Made by a program: the position numbers and the translations under genes. From Alphaproteobacteria bacterium (GTDB taxonomy: Bacteria; Pseudomonadota; Alphaproteobacteria; Rs-D84), in contig SUUN01000001.1 in NCBI GenBank assembly GCA_015062495.1, positions 285,069-349,068 on the forward strand: DNA of 64,000 bases. The letters run 5' to 3'. The first letter of the stretch is position 1. Each line of letters starts with the position of its first letter. The notes below the pieces were generated by a model that saw only the letters and a list, made by a program, of their open reading frames with translations, did no database searches and was not told the DNA's origin. Of this stretch, positions 42,869-50,894 are shown one piece after another.

Positions 42869-44014
42869 ATGCAAACACCAAAATTTTTACAAGAACTGAT
42901 ATCATCGCCTGAATATGGCGATAAAAACAGCGAAACATATAAACGCGCAACCAAGTATATGAATATCCTGTATCCCGGCACAGTACAGTTTGATGCCACA
43001 GGTCGTATGATGCGCCCAGAATATGATATGACATTGGAGCAGTTTTATAATGCACAACATGAAATAGAAACGGAGTTCGAGTCTGATAAAAGCGAGGCAG
43101 AAGCAGATGTCCTGGACACATACGGTGATTACTTTGAAACAATTGGTTTTAATTTTAACATTGAAGAATATGTTGTTCCTGGCACGCCGATACCGGTCAA
43201 AGTTTTAATGCCGGGTGGCCATGTATCAAAGCGCAGTTTGGAAACTTATGCTTTGAATATTCCAGAGTTTGAAATAAAGCCCAAAATATGGATATGGCAC
43301 AGCGAGCATGGCGAAAATACATGCGACGACTGCTTGGGGAATGATGGGACGGTCTATGAAAACAAAGAAGGCATACCGACGTGTCCCGTTCACCCAAACT
43401 GTCGTTGTTGGGTTGAAGAAATAGAGCTGGACAAAAATGGCAAGAAAATAGACAGCAAGGTTTATAAAGGCCAAAAGCCAGAAACACAAAAGGTAACTGA
43501 TATGAAATTTGAACAAGCGTACAATAAATTACAAGAACCCGAAGGAGGCTATACAGACGGCAAAGATCAAGTTGATGATGAACCAACAAATATGGGCATA
43601 AAACAAAGCACGCTGGATAGATACGCTAACAAGCATCCAGACAAAAATTTCCCAGCAGATGTAAAATATTTAACCGCCGCACAGGCCAAAGAAATTTATA
43701 AAAACGAATATTGGGATAATACAAGAATCCCGGAAATCAAAAATGACAGAATACGTGATGCTGTTTTCGATATGAATGTAATGGGTGGCGCAGGCAAAAC
43801 CGTTCAGCGTGCATTAAATTCTTTCTTGGACGCAAATTTAGTTGTTGATGGCGCAATAGGTGGTAATACAATTAAATCTATAAATGCGATTCCTGATAGC
43901 AAAGTCAATGAATTTATGGTTGCACTAAAATCTGAAAGAATAGATTATTTAAAGAGCACGCCAAACTGGGTAACAGCAAAAAACGGTTGGTTGAAAAGAG
44001 TAAATAAATACTAA
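42869..44014 (+). CDS. MuF-like phage head protein fused to a GH108-type muramidase
   Basis: 381 residues from the ATG at 42869, which follows GGGGGAAG; an earlier frame would run through the leader hairpins. The N-terminal third is helical. A MuF-like zinc/Cys segment follows: CDDC (152-155), C172, H175, C178 and C180 in HPNCRCW, as in phage Mu gpF-type minor head proteins. From about 212 a lysozyme-like domain begins with QEPEGGY (Glu225 the likely acid) and MGIKQSTLDRYA. It ends with a peptidoglycan-binding-like block (VDGAIGGNTIKSINAI). This order resembles MuF polymorphic toxins with a C-terminal effector. No other phage gene is close. The next gene is convergent, with no gap. Confidence 0.75.
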   Translation: MQTPKFLQELISSPEYGDKNSETYKRATKYMNILYPGTVQFDATGRMMRPEYDMTLEQFYNAQHEIETEFESDKSEAEADVLDTYGDYFETIGFNFNIEEYVVPGTPIPVKVLMPGGHVSKRSLETYALNIPEFEIKPKIWIWHSEHGENTCDDCLGNDGTVYENKEGIPTCPVHPNCRCWVEEIELDKNGKKIDSKVYKGQKPETQKVTDMKFEQAYNKLQEPEGGYTDGKDQVDDEPTNMGIKQSTLDRYANKHPDKNFPADVKYLTAAQAKEIYKNEYWDNTRIPEIKNDRIRDAVFDMNVMGGAGKTVQRALNSFLDANLVVDGAIGGNTIKSINAIPDSKVNEFMVALKSERIDYLKSTPNWVTAKNGWLKRVNKY

Positions 44015-44449
44015 TTACTGTCTAATCCATACCCCTTCAAGTGTTGCTTGTATGCCACAAAAGGCGCTAAATGAATCTGCATTGATAAAATGCAGATTCA
44101 TTTTATCTTCTGACTCCATTTGAAACAATATACCAACAGGGATAAAATATTCCGTATCTGTCTCTCTGTCATATTGATATTTTTTGCTGTTGTATTCTGC
44201 CTTATCTCCGCTGATTTTTATTTTACCTTCAACATCACAGATATGTAAGTCGTACCAAGATTCCAATTTAAAATCGCATGTTGTATCAACACAATCAAAA
44301 ATTTCCATCACGCCACCAAAAACAGTGTCCTGGTCATTTAGATACCACTTCCCCGCCCACTTTTGGGTTGTGTTTTCACATTTTGCCGACTGATGAATCA
44401 GCATACAAGAACATAAAGTGTATATAAAAAAATGCGCGTTTTTATTCAT
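44015..44449 (-). CDS. Exported protein facing the MuF-muramidase gene; possible immunity protein
   Basis: 144 residues, not recognised. Signal peptide (NAHFFIYTLCSCMLIHQSA), then a beta-rich domain with two Cys pairs (CVDTTC, and ICDVEG with CGIQATLEGVW). The build (small, periplasmic, disulfides) is that of lysozyme inhibitors of the LprI/PliC kind, but no diagnostic motif is visible. Its stop abuts the stop of the muramidase fusion gene (44014/44015). A role in protecting the cell wall is inference from that position. Confidence 0.6.
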   Translation of the reverse strand: MNKNAHFFIYTLCSCMLIHQSAKCENTTQKWAGKWYLNDQDTVFGGVMEIFDCVDTTCDFKLESWYDLHICDVEGKIKISGDKAEYNSKKYQYDRETDTEYFIPVGILFQMESEDKMNLHFINADSFSAFCGIQATLEGVWIRQ

Positions 44450-44646
44450 CTATGTGTATTATATTGCTATGCTTAACAGGTGTCAATTATGAAAAAATAG
44501 ATTGCACAAAGGCAATTGATATTGATTTTTTATTATCTGATTTGCCATAATGCCAGTATGAAAAAGATAAAGTACTAACTTGCTTTTTCAATTTCTACAA
44601 ATATTTCGTTCGATGACCGGTACTGTTTTGTGCGTGTTTATTGTAT

Positions 44647-44672
44647 GAAAAAACCGCCCGATGGGCGGTTTG
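44647..44672 (-). terminator. fabI terminator
   Basis: - strand AACCGCCC, loop AT, GGGCGGTT then TTTTCATAC. The 44450-44646 stretch holds nothing else convincing. Confidence 0.82.
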
Positions 44673-44673
44673 A

Positions 44674-45480
44674 TTAATCCAGATTTTTTAACAGGATATC
44701 TTTCATTTCGTTTGGCATCATACCAGTGGTTGAATATCCACAGTCGACATGGTGCACTTCGCCCGTGACGCCGGATGACAAATCACTGAACAGGTACATC
44801 GCCGCACCAGACACATCGTCCAGGGTCATATTACGACGCAATGGCGTTGTTTCCGCGTTCAGGCGCAGCATAGCCTTGAAGCCCCCTACCCCGCTGGACG
44901 CCAATGTCATGATTGGGCCGGCACTGATTGCATTTATGCGAATACCGTCACGTCCCAGGTCAGATGCCAGATAGCGAACACTGCTGTCCAGGGCAGATTT
45001 GGCAACCCCCATCACATTGTAATTTGGAACAGATTTTTCCCCACCAAAGTATGTCAGGGTCACGATACTGCCCCCGTTGGTCATCAGTTTGGATGCACGA
45101 CGTGTTAAATCAACCAATGAATATACGGAAATATCCATTGTGTTTTTGAAATTTTCGCGCGTAGTATCGGCATAGCGACCAGTTAATTCGTTTTTGTCTG
45201 AAAATGCAATCGCGTGCAACATACCATCTAAATGTCCCCATTCGGATTCAATTTTGTTGAACAAGTCATTCATCTGGTCGTCGTTTTGGACGTTGCATTC
45301 CTGGACGAATTTGGCACCAATGGATTCCGCCAATGGGCGAACACGCTTTTCCAATGCGGGCATCGCGTATGGCATCGCAATTTCAGCCCCCATTTCATGC
45401 GCACGTTTGGCAATCGCCCACGCCATAGACCAATCGTTGGCGACGCCCGTGATTAAAATCTTTTTACCCTGTAATAACAT
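44674..45480 (-). CDS. fabI: Enoyl-[acyl-carrier-protein] reductase FabI
   Basis: 268 residues from the ATG at 45480 (AAAAGGAA upstream). SDR fold with ITGVANDWSMAWAIA at the N-terminus. The catalytic pair YNVMGVAK (Tyr-x6-Lys) is preceded by LTYFGGEKSVPNYN, and ISAGPIMTLASSGV follows. Reduces the trans-2 double bond in fatty acid elongation. Single gene with its own terminator. Confidence 0.96.
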   Translation of the reverse strand: MLLQGKKILITGVANDWSMAWAIAKRAHEMGAEIAMPYAMPALEKRVRPLAESIGAKFVQECNVQNDDQMNDLFNKIESEWGHLDGMLHAIAFSDKNELTGRYADTTRENFKNTMDISVYSLVDLTRRASKLMTNGGSIVTLTYFGGEKSVPNYNVMGVAKSALDSSVRYLASDLGRDGIRINAISAGPIMTLASSGVGGFKAMLRLNAETTPLRRNMTLDDVSGAAMYLFSDLSSGVTGEVHHVDCGYSTTGMMPNEMKDILLKNLD

Positions 45481-45563
45481 TGTATAATTCCTTTTGTTAT
45501 TCTTATTGGACAGATAAAAATATAACACCGAACGGTAATAATCGCAACAGGTAAAAATAAGTT

Positions 45564-45815
45564 CTAGCGTTCTTTGTTTCGTGATTTACGGTCGCAGATT
45601 GCACCAAAGTCTGACATTGACATATGCTGTTCGTTTAAAACCTTGGTAATTGTACGCAGGGACGGAAAGCGCGATTTACCAAATGCATCGCAACGCTTGC
45701 TCTTGTTAAAAGTCGTTGCGTCCAACCCACAATTTATAGCCATTCTGGATGGACTGATGTTATTTTCACTGGCGATTTCGTCAATCGCATCCCAGATATC
45801 ATCATGGGTTATCAT
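45564..45815 (-). CDS. Small helix-turn-helix regulator
   Basis: 83 residues. HDDIWDAIDEIASENNISPSRMAINCGLDATTFNKSKR is a lambda-repressor-like HTH, and RFPSLRTITKVLNEQHMSMSDF the following helix, as in the DNA-binding half of alphaproteobacterial phage-type repressors. The usual S24 peptidase half is missing, so it may be a stand-alone regulator or a cut-down repressor. It lies 50 bases from the fabI side and close to the island edge. Confidence 0.75.
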   Translation of the reverse strand: MITHDDIWDAIDEIASENNISPSRMAINCGLDATTFNKSKRCDAFGKSRFPSLRTITKVLNEQHMSMSDFGAICDRKSRNKER

Positions 45816-46003
45816 GAATGTCCCCCCTGAGTTTATTTAGTTGTTGTCACATTGCTATATTGTGTATAAAAACCCAGCGCATAGCAAGCATTTTTAATAG
45901 GTTATTTTTCTTATTTCTGCCCGGTTTTGCGTTTTGCCATTCTAGTTCTTTACCGTAAAATCGTAAAATTCGCTCATTTTATATAACACATTGTAATTTT
46001 CCA

Positions 46004-46033
46004 AAGAAAAAACCGCCCCGAAATGTGGCGGTA
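46004..46033 (-). terminator. Terminator behind the tRNA-Asn fragment
   Basis: - strand CCGCC, loop, GGCGG then TTTTTTCTTT. It is the original tRNA-Asn terminator if the interpretation of the fragment is right. Confidence 0.75.
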
Positions 46034-46040
46034 TAAATTC

Positions 46041-46085
46041 TGGCTCGGGCAGTTGGACTCGAACCAACGACATACGGCTTAACAG
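46041..46085 (-). pseudogene. 3' half of tRNA-Asn(GTT): left attachment site of the genomic island
   Basis: Read on the - strand it runs from the anticodon loop (CTGTTAA) through GCCGT, ATGTC, a perfect T arm (GTTGG-TTCGAGT-CCAAC) and acceptor strand TGCCCGA to GCCA. The 5' side (CAAGAACTTG) cannot form the anticodon stem, so homology stops in the anticodon loop, where P4-type integrases cross over. A complete tRNA-Asn should lie at the right end of the island, outside the window. Confidence 0.75.
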
Positions 46086-46188
46086 CAAGTTCTTGATTTC
46101 AGGGCTTTTTTTGCGATATGTCGTGTTGGCCCAGATTCCCGCCACTTTTTGCACATATCTGTGTATGCGCCGTATAGCTGTTTTTTAG

Positions 46189-46209
46189 TATGTAGCAATT
46201 ATGTAGCAA
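46189..46209. repeat. Direct repeat TATGTAGCAA x2 beside the attachment site
   Basis: Copies at 46189-46198 and 46200-46209, one helical turn apart, about 100 bases inside the island end. They fit arm-type integrase binding sites. The rest of 46086-46393 shows no gene. Confidence 0.5.
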
Positions 46210-46393
46210 AAAAATTGCACCCCCGTATACCCACAAGTGTCTAAATCATACAAAAATGACGTCCGCCAAAAATGAAATTACGGAATGCGTTTGTCGGGCA
46301 ATAATCATACCTTGAATGCGGGTGCCATACGGTTGATTTCTGCTTGTGGTAAACCATAGCGTCTGGCAACGGTTTGCCATATTTTGTCTCTTT

Positions 46394-46711
46394 TTATATC
46401 GTTTTTGGTGCTCTGGCCCGTTTTGGTAATTTATCAGCGTCCAGCATCAATCCGACTTGGTCAAAGCTTATGTCTGCAACTTCTGCCAGTCTGTCGTGCA
46501 GTCCCAATACAAACAATACCTTGGCATAAATGCCCATAGATGTTGCAGGGTCGCCTTTTTCAACCTTGGCCAGTGTTGGTCTGGTTATGCCTGCGCGTTG
46601 TATCATCATTTCTGCGGTTATGCGTCTGCGAATTCGGGCGTCTTTGATGTCTGCCCCCAGTTTTACCAATGCGCGCTTAACCGGGTTTGGATAAATTGTT
46701 GTTTTTCTCAT
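46394..46711 (-). CDS. XRE-family (HipB-like) regulator
   Basis: 105 residues. HTH: LGADIKDARIRRRITAEMMIQRAGITRPTLAKVEKGD, with the spacing of HipB-type antitoxins and transcriptional repressors. The tail (LMLDADKLPKRARAPKTI) is basic. No hipA-like toxin is adjacent. The gene faces an upstream region with repeated TTTACATTA/TAATGTAAA half-sites, which suggests autoregulation. Confidence 0.82.
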   Translation of the reverse strand: MRKTTIYPNPVKRALVKLGADIKDARIRRRITAEMMIQRAGITRPTLAKVEKGDPATSMGIYAKVLFVLGLHDRLAEVADISFDQVGLMLDADKLPKRARAPKTI

Positions 46712-46724
46712 GTCTTTTCTCTCT

Positions 46725-46767
46725 ATAATGTAAATTATATTTTACATTACGCCAGAATAATGTAAAA
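46725..46767. promoter_or_regulatory. Operator-like inverted repeat before the XRE gene
   Basis: ATAATGTAAA (46725-46734) faces TTTACATTA (46741-46749), with a third half-site ATAATGTAAA at 46757. TATAAT-like -10 boxes overlap them. From here to 47194 (about 430 bases, AT-rich) no coding frame was seen. Confidence 0.6.
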
Positions 46768-47194
46768 GATAATTTCTGTTTTGTCAAATTCATTATACCA
46801 CAAATCGCACTAAAAAGAAAGAGGTATCACATCGGATACAAAAATAAGAGGTTTATTATTGGTATTAGCCATCCTAAAAAACATGAAAAATCCCAAAATT
46901 CGATTCGGGGCAAAAGTTTGATTTTTTTGTCGAGTGCCGTCGATGAGCCGTTGTTTCAAAAACTGACAAAATATGATTTAATACTATTTAGACGTGTTTT
47001 AATGTAGTTTTGATACATTATGATACAAATTTTTTTAGTAAAAACAGGCCGTTTTTTGCTGGTTTTGCAAGACTTTTACTTTTTTATGTGCTATAAATTA
47101 TATGTACAGATATAAAAAGTTGTTGTGATATCAGATTGTATAAAGCGACCTTTTTATATCCTACAAACCATATTGAAACCCAAAGGAGAATAAC

Positions 47195-47449
47195 ATGGAT
47201 TACCAATTCATGAACCATGGAGGACAAGAGAGAGATACAAGACAATACGCCCTGAACAAGGAAGCGTTTAAAGACAGACTGTTTACACCAAAGCAATTAG
47301 CTGACTATCTTTGTTCGTCTGTTTCGGCATTAAGTCAATATCGTGCACTGGGGATTGGACCTGCGTACTTCAAGATCGGCAAAATGGTACGTTACCCCCT
47401 GTCTGAGGTAAATAAGTGGCTGGAACAAAAAAGAAGCGATAAAAAATAG
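47195..47449 (+). CDS. AlpA/excisionase-like HTH protein
   Basis: 84 residues. After a polar start comes the MerR/HTH_17 pattern: LFTPKQLADYLCSSVSALSQYRALGIGP, then FKIGKMVRYPLSEVNKWLEQ (wing with R-Y). Such proteins act as excisionases or activate the integrase gene. AAAGGAG lies before the ATG. The integrase starts 64 bases further on. Confidence 0.85.
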   Translation: MDYQFMNHGGQERDTRQYALNKEAFKDRLFTPKQLADYLCSSVSALSQYRALGIGPAYFKIGKMVRYPLSEVNKWLEQKRSDKK

Positions 47450-47512
47450 CTGTTTCTGCTGGATATTATGTTTTTATCGTGCATTGTGTGTTTGTAATAA
47501 AGGAGTGCACAC

Positions 47513-48721
47513 ATGGCAGAACAATGGAAATGCTATACAAAGCCGTTTCGGGACACTTGGATACATCTGTTGCATTCAGATGTTAACCTGCAGGTCAGCG
47601 ACGGCACCATCCCAGGATTATTCCTGCGATATTCTGCGGCAACACGCAATATTCGGTTTTTCCTGGGGTGTAAAATAGATAACAAGAAATGCAATATTTT
47701 TATAGGTCGCTACAGAGATTATTCTATCAAAGATATTCGTGACATGGCGTGGAATATGCGACATCAAATTGCCCAAGGCGAAGACCCACGCAGAAAAAGA
47801 ATAGAAGAACAACTGAAAGAAAAAGAAACGCTGGGTGAACAGGTAAAAGTACTGTTCCCGCAATATATGGACAAATATTCCAAAATATACAAGAAGCCAC
47901 GAACCCAGGATTCTAATTGGGGGCAATATAGATTATATTTAGCGCCTATGTTTGATAAGCTGTACATACGCCAAATAGAAGAAAAACATGTAATGGACGC
48001 CTATGCCAAGTGGGTAAAGAAAACGTCTTTCTCAACCGCGAACAAAGCGCTGTCTCTGTTCTCTAATTTCTGGGATTGGTGCGAAATGTATAAATACGTA
48101 GATCGCAATACAAACCCATGCAAGTATGTTCGCAAAGGTTCAAACAAAGTTTATAAGCCACAAATACTGGACCAAGACGGTTATCGTGCATTATCGCATG
48201 CGCTGGATGTTGGGCCCCAGGTATCTAAAATGCACCCACGGTTATTCAATGCGTTGCGGGTGCTGATGCTGACTGGGTGTCGTGCGTCTGAAATAACCGG
48301 GCTAGAGGTAGAAGAACTTGCGCTTATGCACAAGGTAATACACCTGAAAGACAGCAAGACCGGCGCTCGGGATGTAAAACTGTCTGATGCGGTTATACCA
48401 TACTTGCAGGCTGCGCTGGATGAAGCAACCGCACTGGGCAGCAAATATGTATTCCCAGGTGTTGGGAACGAGCACAGACCAATAAACAACATCCGCAAGC
48501 CATTTGAATGGGCACTGTCATATGCCAAGCTGCCACATATGCGAATACACGACCTGCGACATTCGTTTATCAGTATGGGTGCAAATATCGGTGAAAATAT
48601 AGCTGCCATGAAAGAAGCAGCTGGCCATTCCCGTATAACCACCACCGAAGGATATACCCACATCATGGACAGCAGCACCTATCGTGCCATCAATAACGTT
48701 GCAAATGCAATATGTGCCTAA
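47513..48721 (+). CDS. int: P4-type tyrosine integrase
   Basis: 402 residues. N-terminal arm-binding domain, then a core-binding region and the catalytic domain with Arg257 (LTGCRASEITGL), His346 and Arg349 (HDLRHSF), His372 (GHSRITTTEGY) and the nucleophile Tyr381. A complete set, so probably active. P4-like integrases enter the 3' part of tRNA genes, which agrees with the tRNA-Asn fragment 1.4 kb away. Ribosome site AAAGGAG. Confidence 0.93.
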   Translation: MAEQWKCYTKPFRDTWIHLLHSDVNLQVSDGTIPGLFLRYSAATRNIRFFLGCKIDNKKCNIFIGRYRDYSIKDIRDMAWNMRHQIAQGEDPRRKRIEEQLKEKETLGEQVKVLFPQYMDKYSKIYKKPRTQDSNWGQYRLYLAPMFDKLYIRQIEEKHVMDAYAKWVKKTSFSTANKALSLFSNFWDWCEMYKYVDRNTNPCKYVRKGSNKVYKPQILDQDGYRALSHALDVGPQVSKMHPRLFNALRVLMLTGCRASEITGLEVEELALMHKVIHLKDSKTGARDVKLSDAVIPYLQAALDEATALGSKYVFPGVGNEHRPINNIRKPFEWALSYAKLPHMRIHDLRHSFISMGANIGENIAAMKEAAGHSRITTTEGYTHIMDSSTYRAINNVANAICA

Positions 48722-48780
48722 ATGGTGCATGTTGCATTTCAGTAAAATAAAATAGGTTCTGTAAAACCTCTTTTGATTGG

Positions 48781-48813
48781 GGGTAACGGCGACCTCGACA
48801 CCTTGTTACACAC
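48781..48813. repeat. 33-bp direct repeat, left copy, flanking the fic gene
   Basis: Begins GGGTAACGGCGACC and ends TACACAC; 30 of 33 bases match the copy at 50111-50143. Ends show a short inverted GTAAC/GTTAC. Confidence 0.85.
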
Positions 48814-48827
48814 GGGTTTGAAAAATT

Positions 48828-48897
48828 GGTTCGCAGGTTCGCACTTTGGGTGTTTTAATAGTAATTACAATATGATAAGTGCGAACCTGGTTCGCAC
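48828..48897. repeat. GGTTCGCA repeats with palindrome
   Basis: GGTTCGCA occurs at 48828, 48836 and 48889. CAGGTTCGCACTT (48834-48846) pairs with AAGTGCGAACCTG (48877-48889), and 48879-48897 is a perfect 9+1+9 palindrome GTGCGAACC-T-GGTTCGCAC, just past the fic stop. Confidence 0.8.
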
Positions 48898-48924
48898 CTA
48901 AGAACACATTTTCTTATAAATCGA

Positions 48925-50031
48925 TTATCGTTTTTCTGGCAGACTATATTTGCGGCCTTTGTTTTGACCGGTGGCAACCAAGAAACCTTTGTTAACCAAT
49001 GCGACAAACAGTTGGCGTACGCGCTGTGGCGATTTGCCTGTTATAGAAATTGCGTCCGCAGCAGTAACATAACCCATTGTACATAACTTTTCAGCCATAG
49101 CGATAAAGAACGCCCGTTCTGTTTTGTTCAGGTCGTCTATATTCAAATCGCTACATTTATCGCTAGTTATATCGCTAGTTTTTATTTCGGGATTAGCGAT
49201 ATTTATAACCATGTCGTCACCTTTCAGCGAATTGTTTTCGTCCAGCAACAGATTTCCAAAGAACAAGTTCAGGTATTTATAGGTCCGTTTGATACCGCGC
49301 GGTATATTTTCATAGTTGGCGCGAACCAAGGCATTGCGAAAATATTCTGCATAATCCTTGAATAATTCGTTATCAGCAGCAAAGCCTTTATTGCGCAGAT
49401 ACTTGATTGCAAATACGGCGATTGTGCGCGTATTGCCTTCGCGAAATGGATGAATTTGCCACAGGCCAGACACGAATTGCGCGATATGTTCAACTTGCGC
49501 ACGTGTGTTAAGCGTACTGTAATCAAAACGTTCTTCGCGGTCAAAGTCGTATTCCAGTGTTGGCATAATGTCCATATGGCTGGCATAGTGCACAGTATCC
49601 CCCATCAGCACGTTTTCTGCCTTGATAATATCCTTGGTACGAACATTCCCAACCCAGTGTTCAGGCAATGCCGCATTAAACAAATACTTGTGAATAGACA
49701 GCAAAGTAGTCGGCGCAAAGGTAAAAGACGAATTGCTTAACAGTTCTGCAATACGGTTGGAAACGGTGTCGGCCTCCCAGTATTCAATACCCAGTTCGTC
49801 ACCCTCTGGGGTGCGGTAATACTGGCGCAGCGACTGATGAACTTCGTCATGACTCAGCTTGCCTTCGATATTATCACGTGCCACCTGGTACAGATAACGC
49901 GATGGTGTCAACCCATCAACCTGTTGCAGGCCAATGGCGATATCCCAATTACGTGCCTTTTCTTGTTTAGATGGCTCTTGGGCTGTTTTGTATTCGCTGA
50001 TAAAATCTGAAAACTTTGCCATATCTTTCAT
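48925..50031 (-). CDS. Fic-domain protein (predicted AMPylator) with C-terminal winged helix
   Basis: 368 residues. Fic motif HPFREGNTR (His194) is complete, preceded by the beta-flap region ENVLMGDTVHYAS. An N-terminal helix VARDNIEGKLSHDEVHQSL resembles inhibitory helices that carry an S/T-x-x-x-E-G or E-G motif, so activity may be held down in cis. The C-terminal 90 residues (KTERAFFIAMAEKL, ITGKSPQRVRQLFVALVNKG) form a winged-helix DNA-binding domain. Fic enzymes attach AMP or similar to Ser/Thr/Tyr of targets and often act as toxins. It is flanked by 33-bp direct repeats. Confidence 0.88.
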   Translation of the reverse strand: MKDMAKFSDFISEYKTAQEPSKQEKARNWDIAIGLQQVDGLTPSRYLYQVARDNIEGKLSHDEVHQSLRQYYRTPEGDELGIEYWEADTVSNRIAELLSNSSFTFAPTTLLSIHKYLFNAALPEHWVGNVRTKDIIKAENVLMGDTVHYASHMDIMPTLEYDFDREERFDYSTLNTRAQVEHIAQFVSGLWQIHPFREGNTRTIAVFAIKYLRNKGFAADNELFKDYAEYFRNALVRANYENIPRGIKRTYKYLNLFFGNLLLDENNSLKGDDMVINIANPEIKTSDITSDKCSDLNIDDLNKTERAFFIAMAEKLCTMGYVTAADAISITGKSPQRVRQLFVALVNKGFLVATGQNKGRKYSLPEKR

Positions 50032-50110
50032 GCCTTACCCTATTGATTATATCCAAGAAATACAAAAATTCCAGTTATTTAATGGGTCTTGTGACGGGCG
50101 TTTCATATAC

Positions 50111-50143
50111 GGGTAACGGCGACCCCGCCACCTTGCTACACAC
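50111..50143. repeat. 33-bp direct repeat, right copy
   Basis: Matches 48781-48813 at 30 of 33 positions; together they enclose a 1.3-kb unit with the fic gene. Confidence 0.85.
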
Positions 50144-50194
50144 TGATAAAAAAACAAGACCGCATGCCGCACTGTCTAATTTCATAAATCAGAA

Positions 50195-50226
50195 TTGATT
50201 TCATGTTGATTTCAATATTGATTTCA
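50195..50226. repeat. Three TTGATTTCA iterons
   Basis: Copies at 50195, 50206 and 50218, one helical turn apart. They sit at the start of an AT-rich, purine-skewed stretch (50230-50500) without a gene. Confidence 0.65.
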
Positions 50227-50506
50227 TAAGTAAGGAAAGTAGTAGTAGTAAAGAAAAATAAAAGATAATAAAAATAAAAGATAAAGAAAAGGTAGTGAAA
50301 GTAGTAATGCACAAAAAATTGTTGAAAACTTACGTAAAACTGTTGATATGCTGTTAGTTGTATCTAAATACAAAAATATCCTAAAAATTCACCTTAAATG
50401 TATCGTGGTGTATCTCTATGCATAAACGCTAAAATCCGCAGAAAATAAGGACTTTACAAACCTAAAAAAACAGTGCAAGATGGTGTTGTAAAGGAAAGGA
50501 TTCAGT

Positions 50507-50893
50507 GTGAAAGTAACTGCTGCGATTTTTAGAAATGGGGATAAAGTTCTGCTGATGCGTCGTGCGGCGGATCAGCCGTTGGCGGGCGAATGGGAATACC
50601 CCGGTGGTAAGTTTGAAGATGGCGAAGACGGCCCAACATGCCTGCACCGGGAGTTGTTTGAAGAATTGGGAATAGACGCACAAATCGGCGACCTGATTAC
50701 CATCGCAAAACACACAACAGATTCTGGCAAGGTTATTGAACTTCATACATACGAAATCACATTCTACACAGGCGAAATTCAACTGCGCGTCCACGATGAT
50801 ATGCACTGGGTGCCAGTCCAGGACTTACCCTCCCACCCACAACTCCCCGCCGACCAAATCGTATCCAAAACCCTGCAAACCAAAGGAAAGTAA
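50507..50893 (+). CDS. NUDIX hydrolase, MutT/CTP-pyrophosphohydrolase type
   Basis: 128 residues, GTG start. Full Nudix box from Gly34 to Ile56: GKFEDGEDGPTCLHRELFEE then LGI. N-terminus VTAAIFRNGDKVLLMRRA and GEWEYPGGK match 8-oxo-dGTP or CTP pyrophosphohydrolases. One base separates it from the nuclease-helicase gene, so the two are co-translated. The pairing suggests nucleotide clean-up or signalling in a defence operon rather than housekeeping. Confidence 0.88.
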   Translation: MKVTAAIFRNGDKVLLMRRAADQPLAGEWEYPGGKFEDGEDGPTCLHRELFEELGIDAQIGDLITIAKHTTDSGKVIELHTYEITFYTGEIQLRVHDDMHWVPVQDLPSHPQLPADQIVSKTLQTKGK

Positions 50894-50894
50894 A

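Noticed and set aside
48781-50143. Integron attC sites for the fic cassette
   Set aside because: The short inverted ends do not fit the attC core consensus and no integron integrase is present; only direct repeats are claimed.
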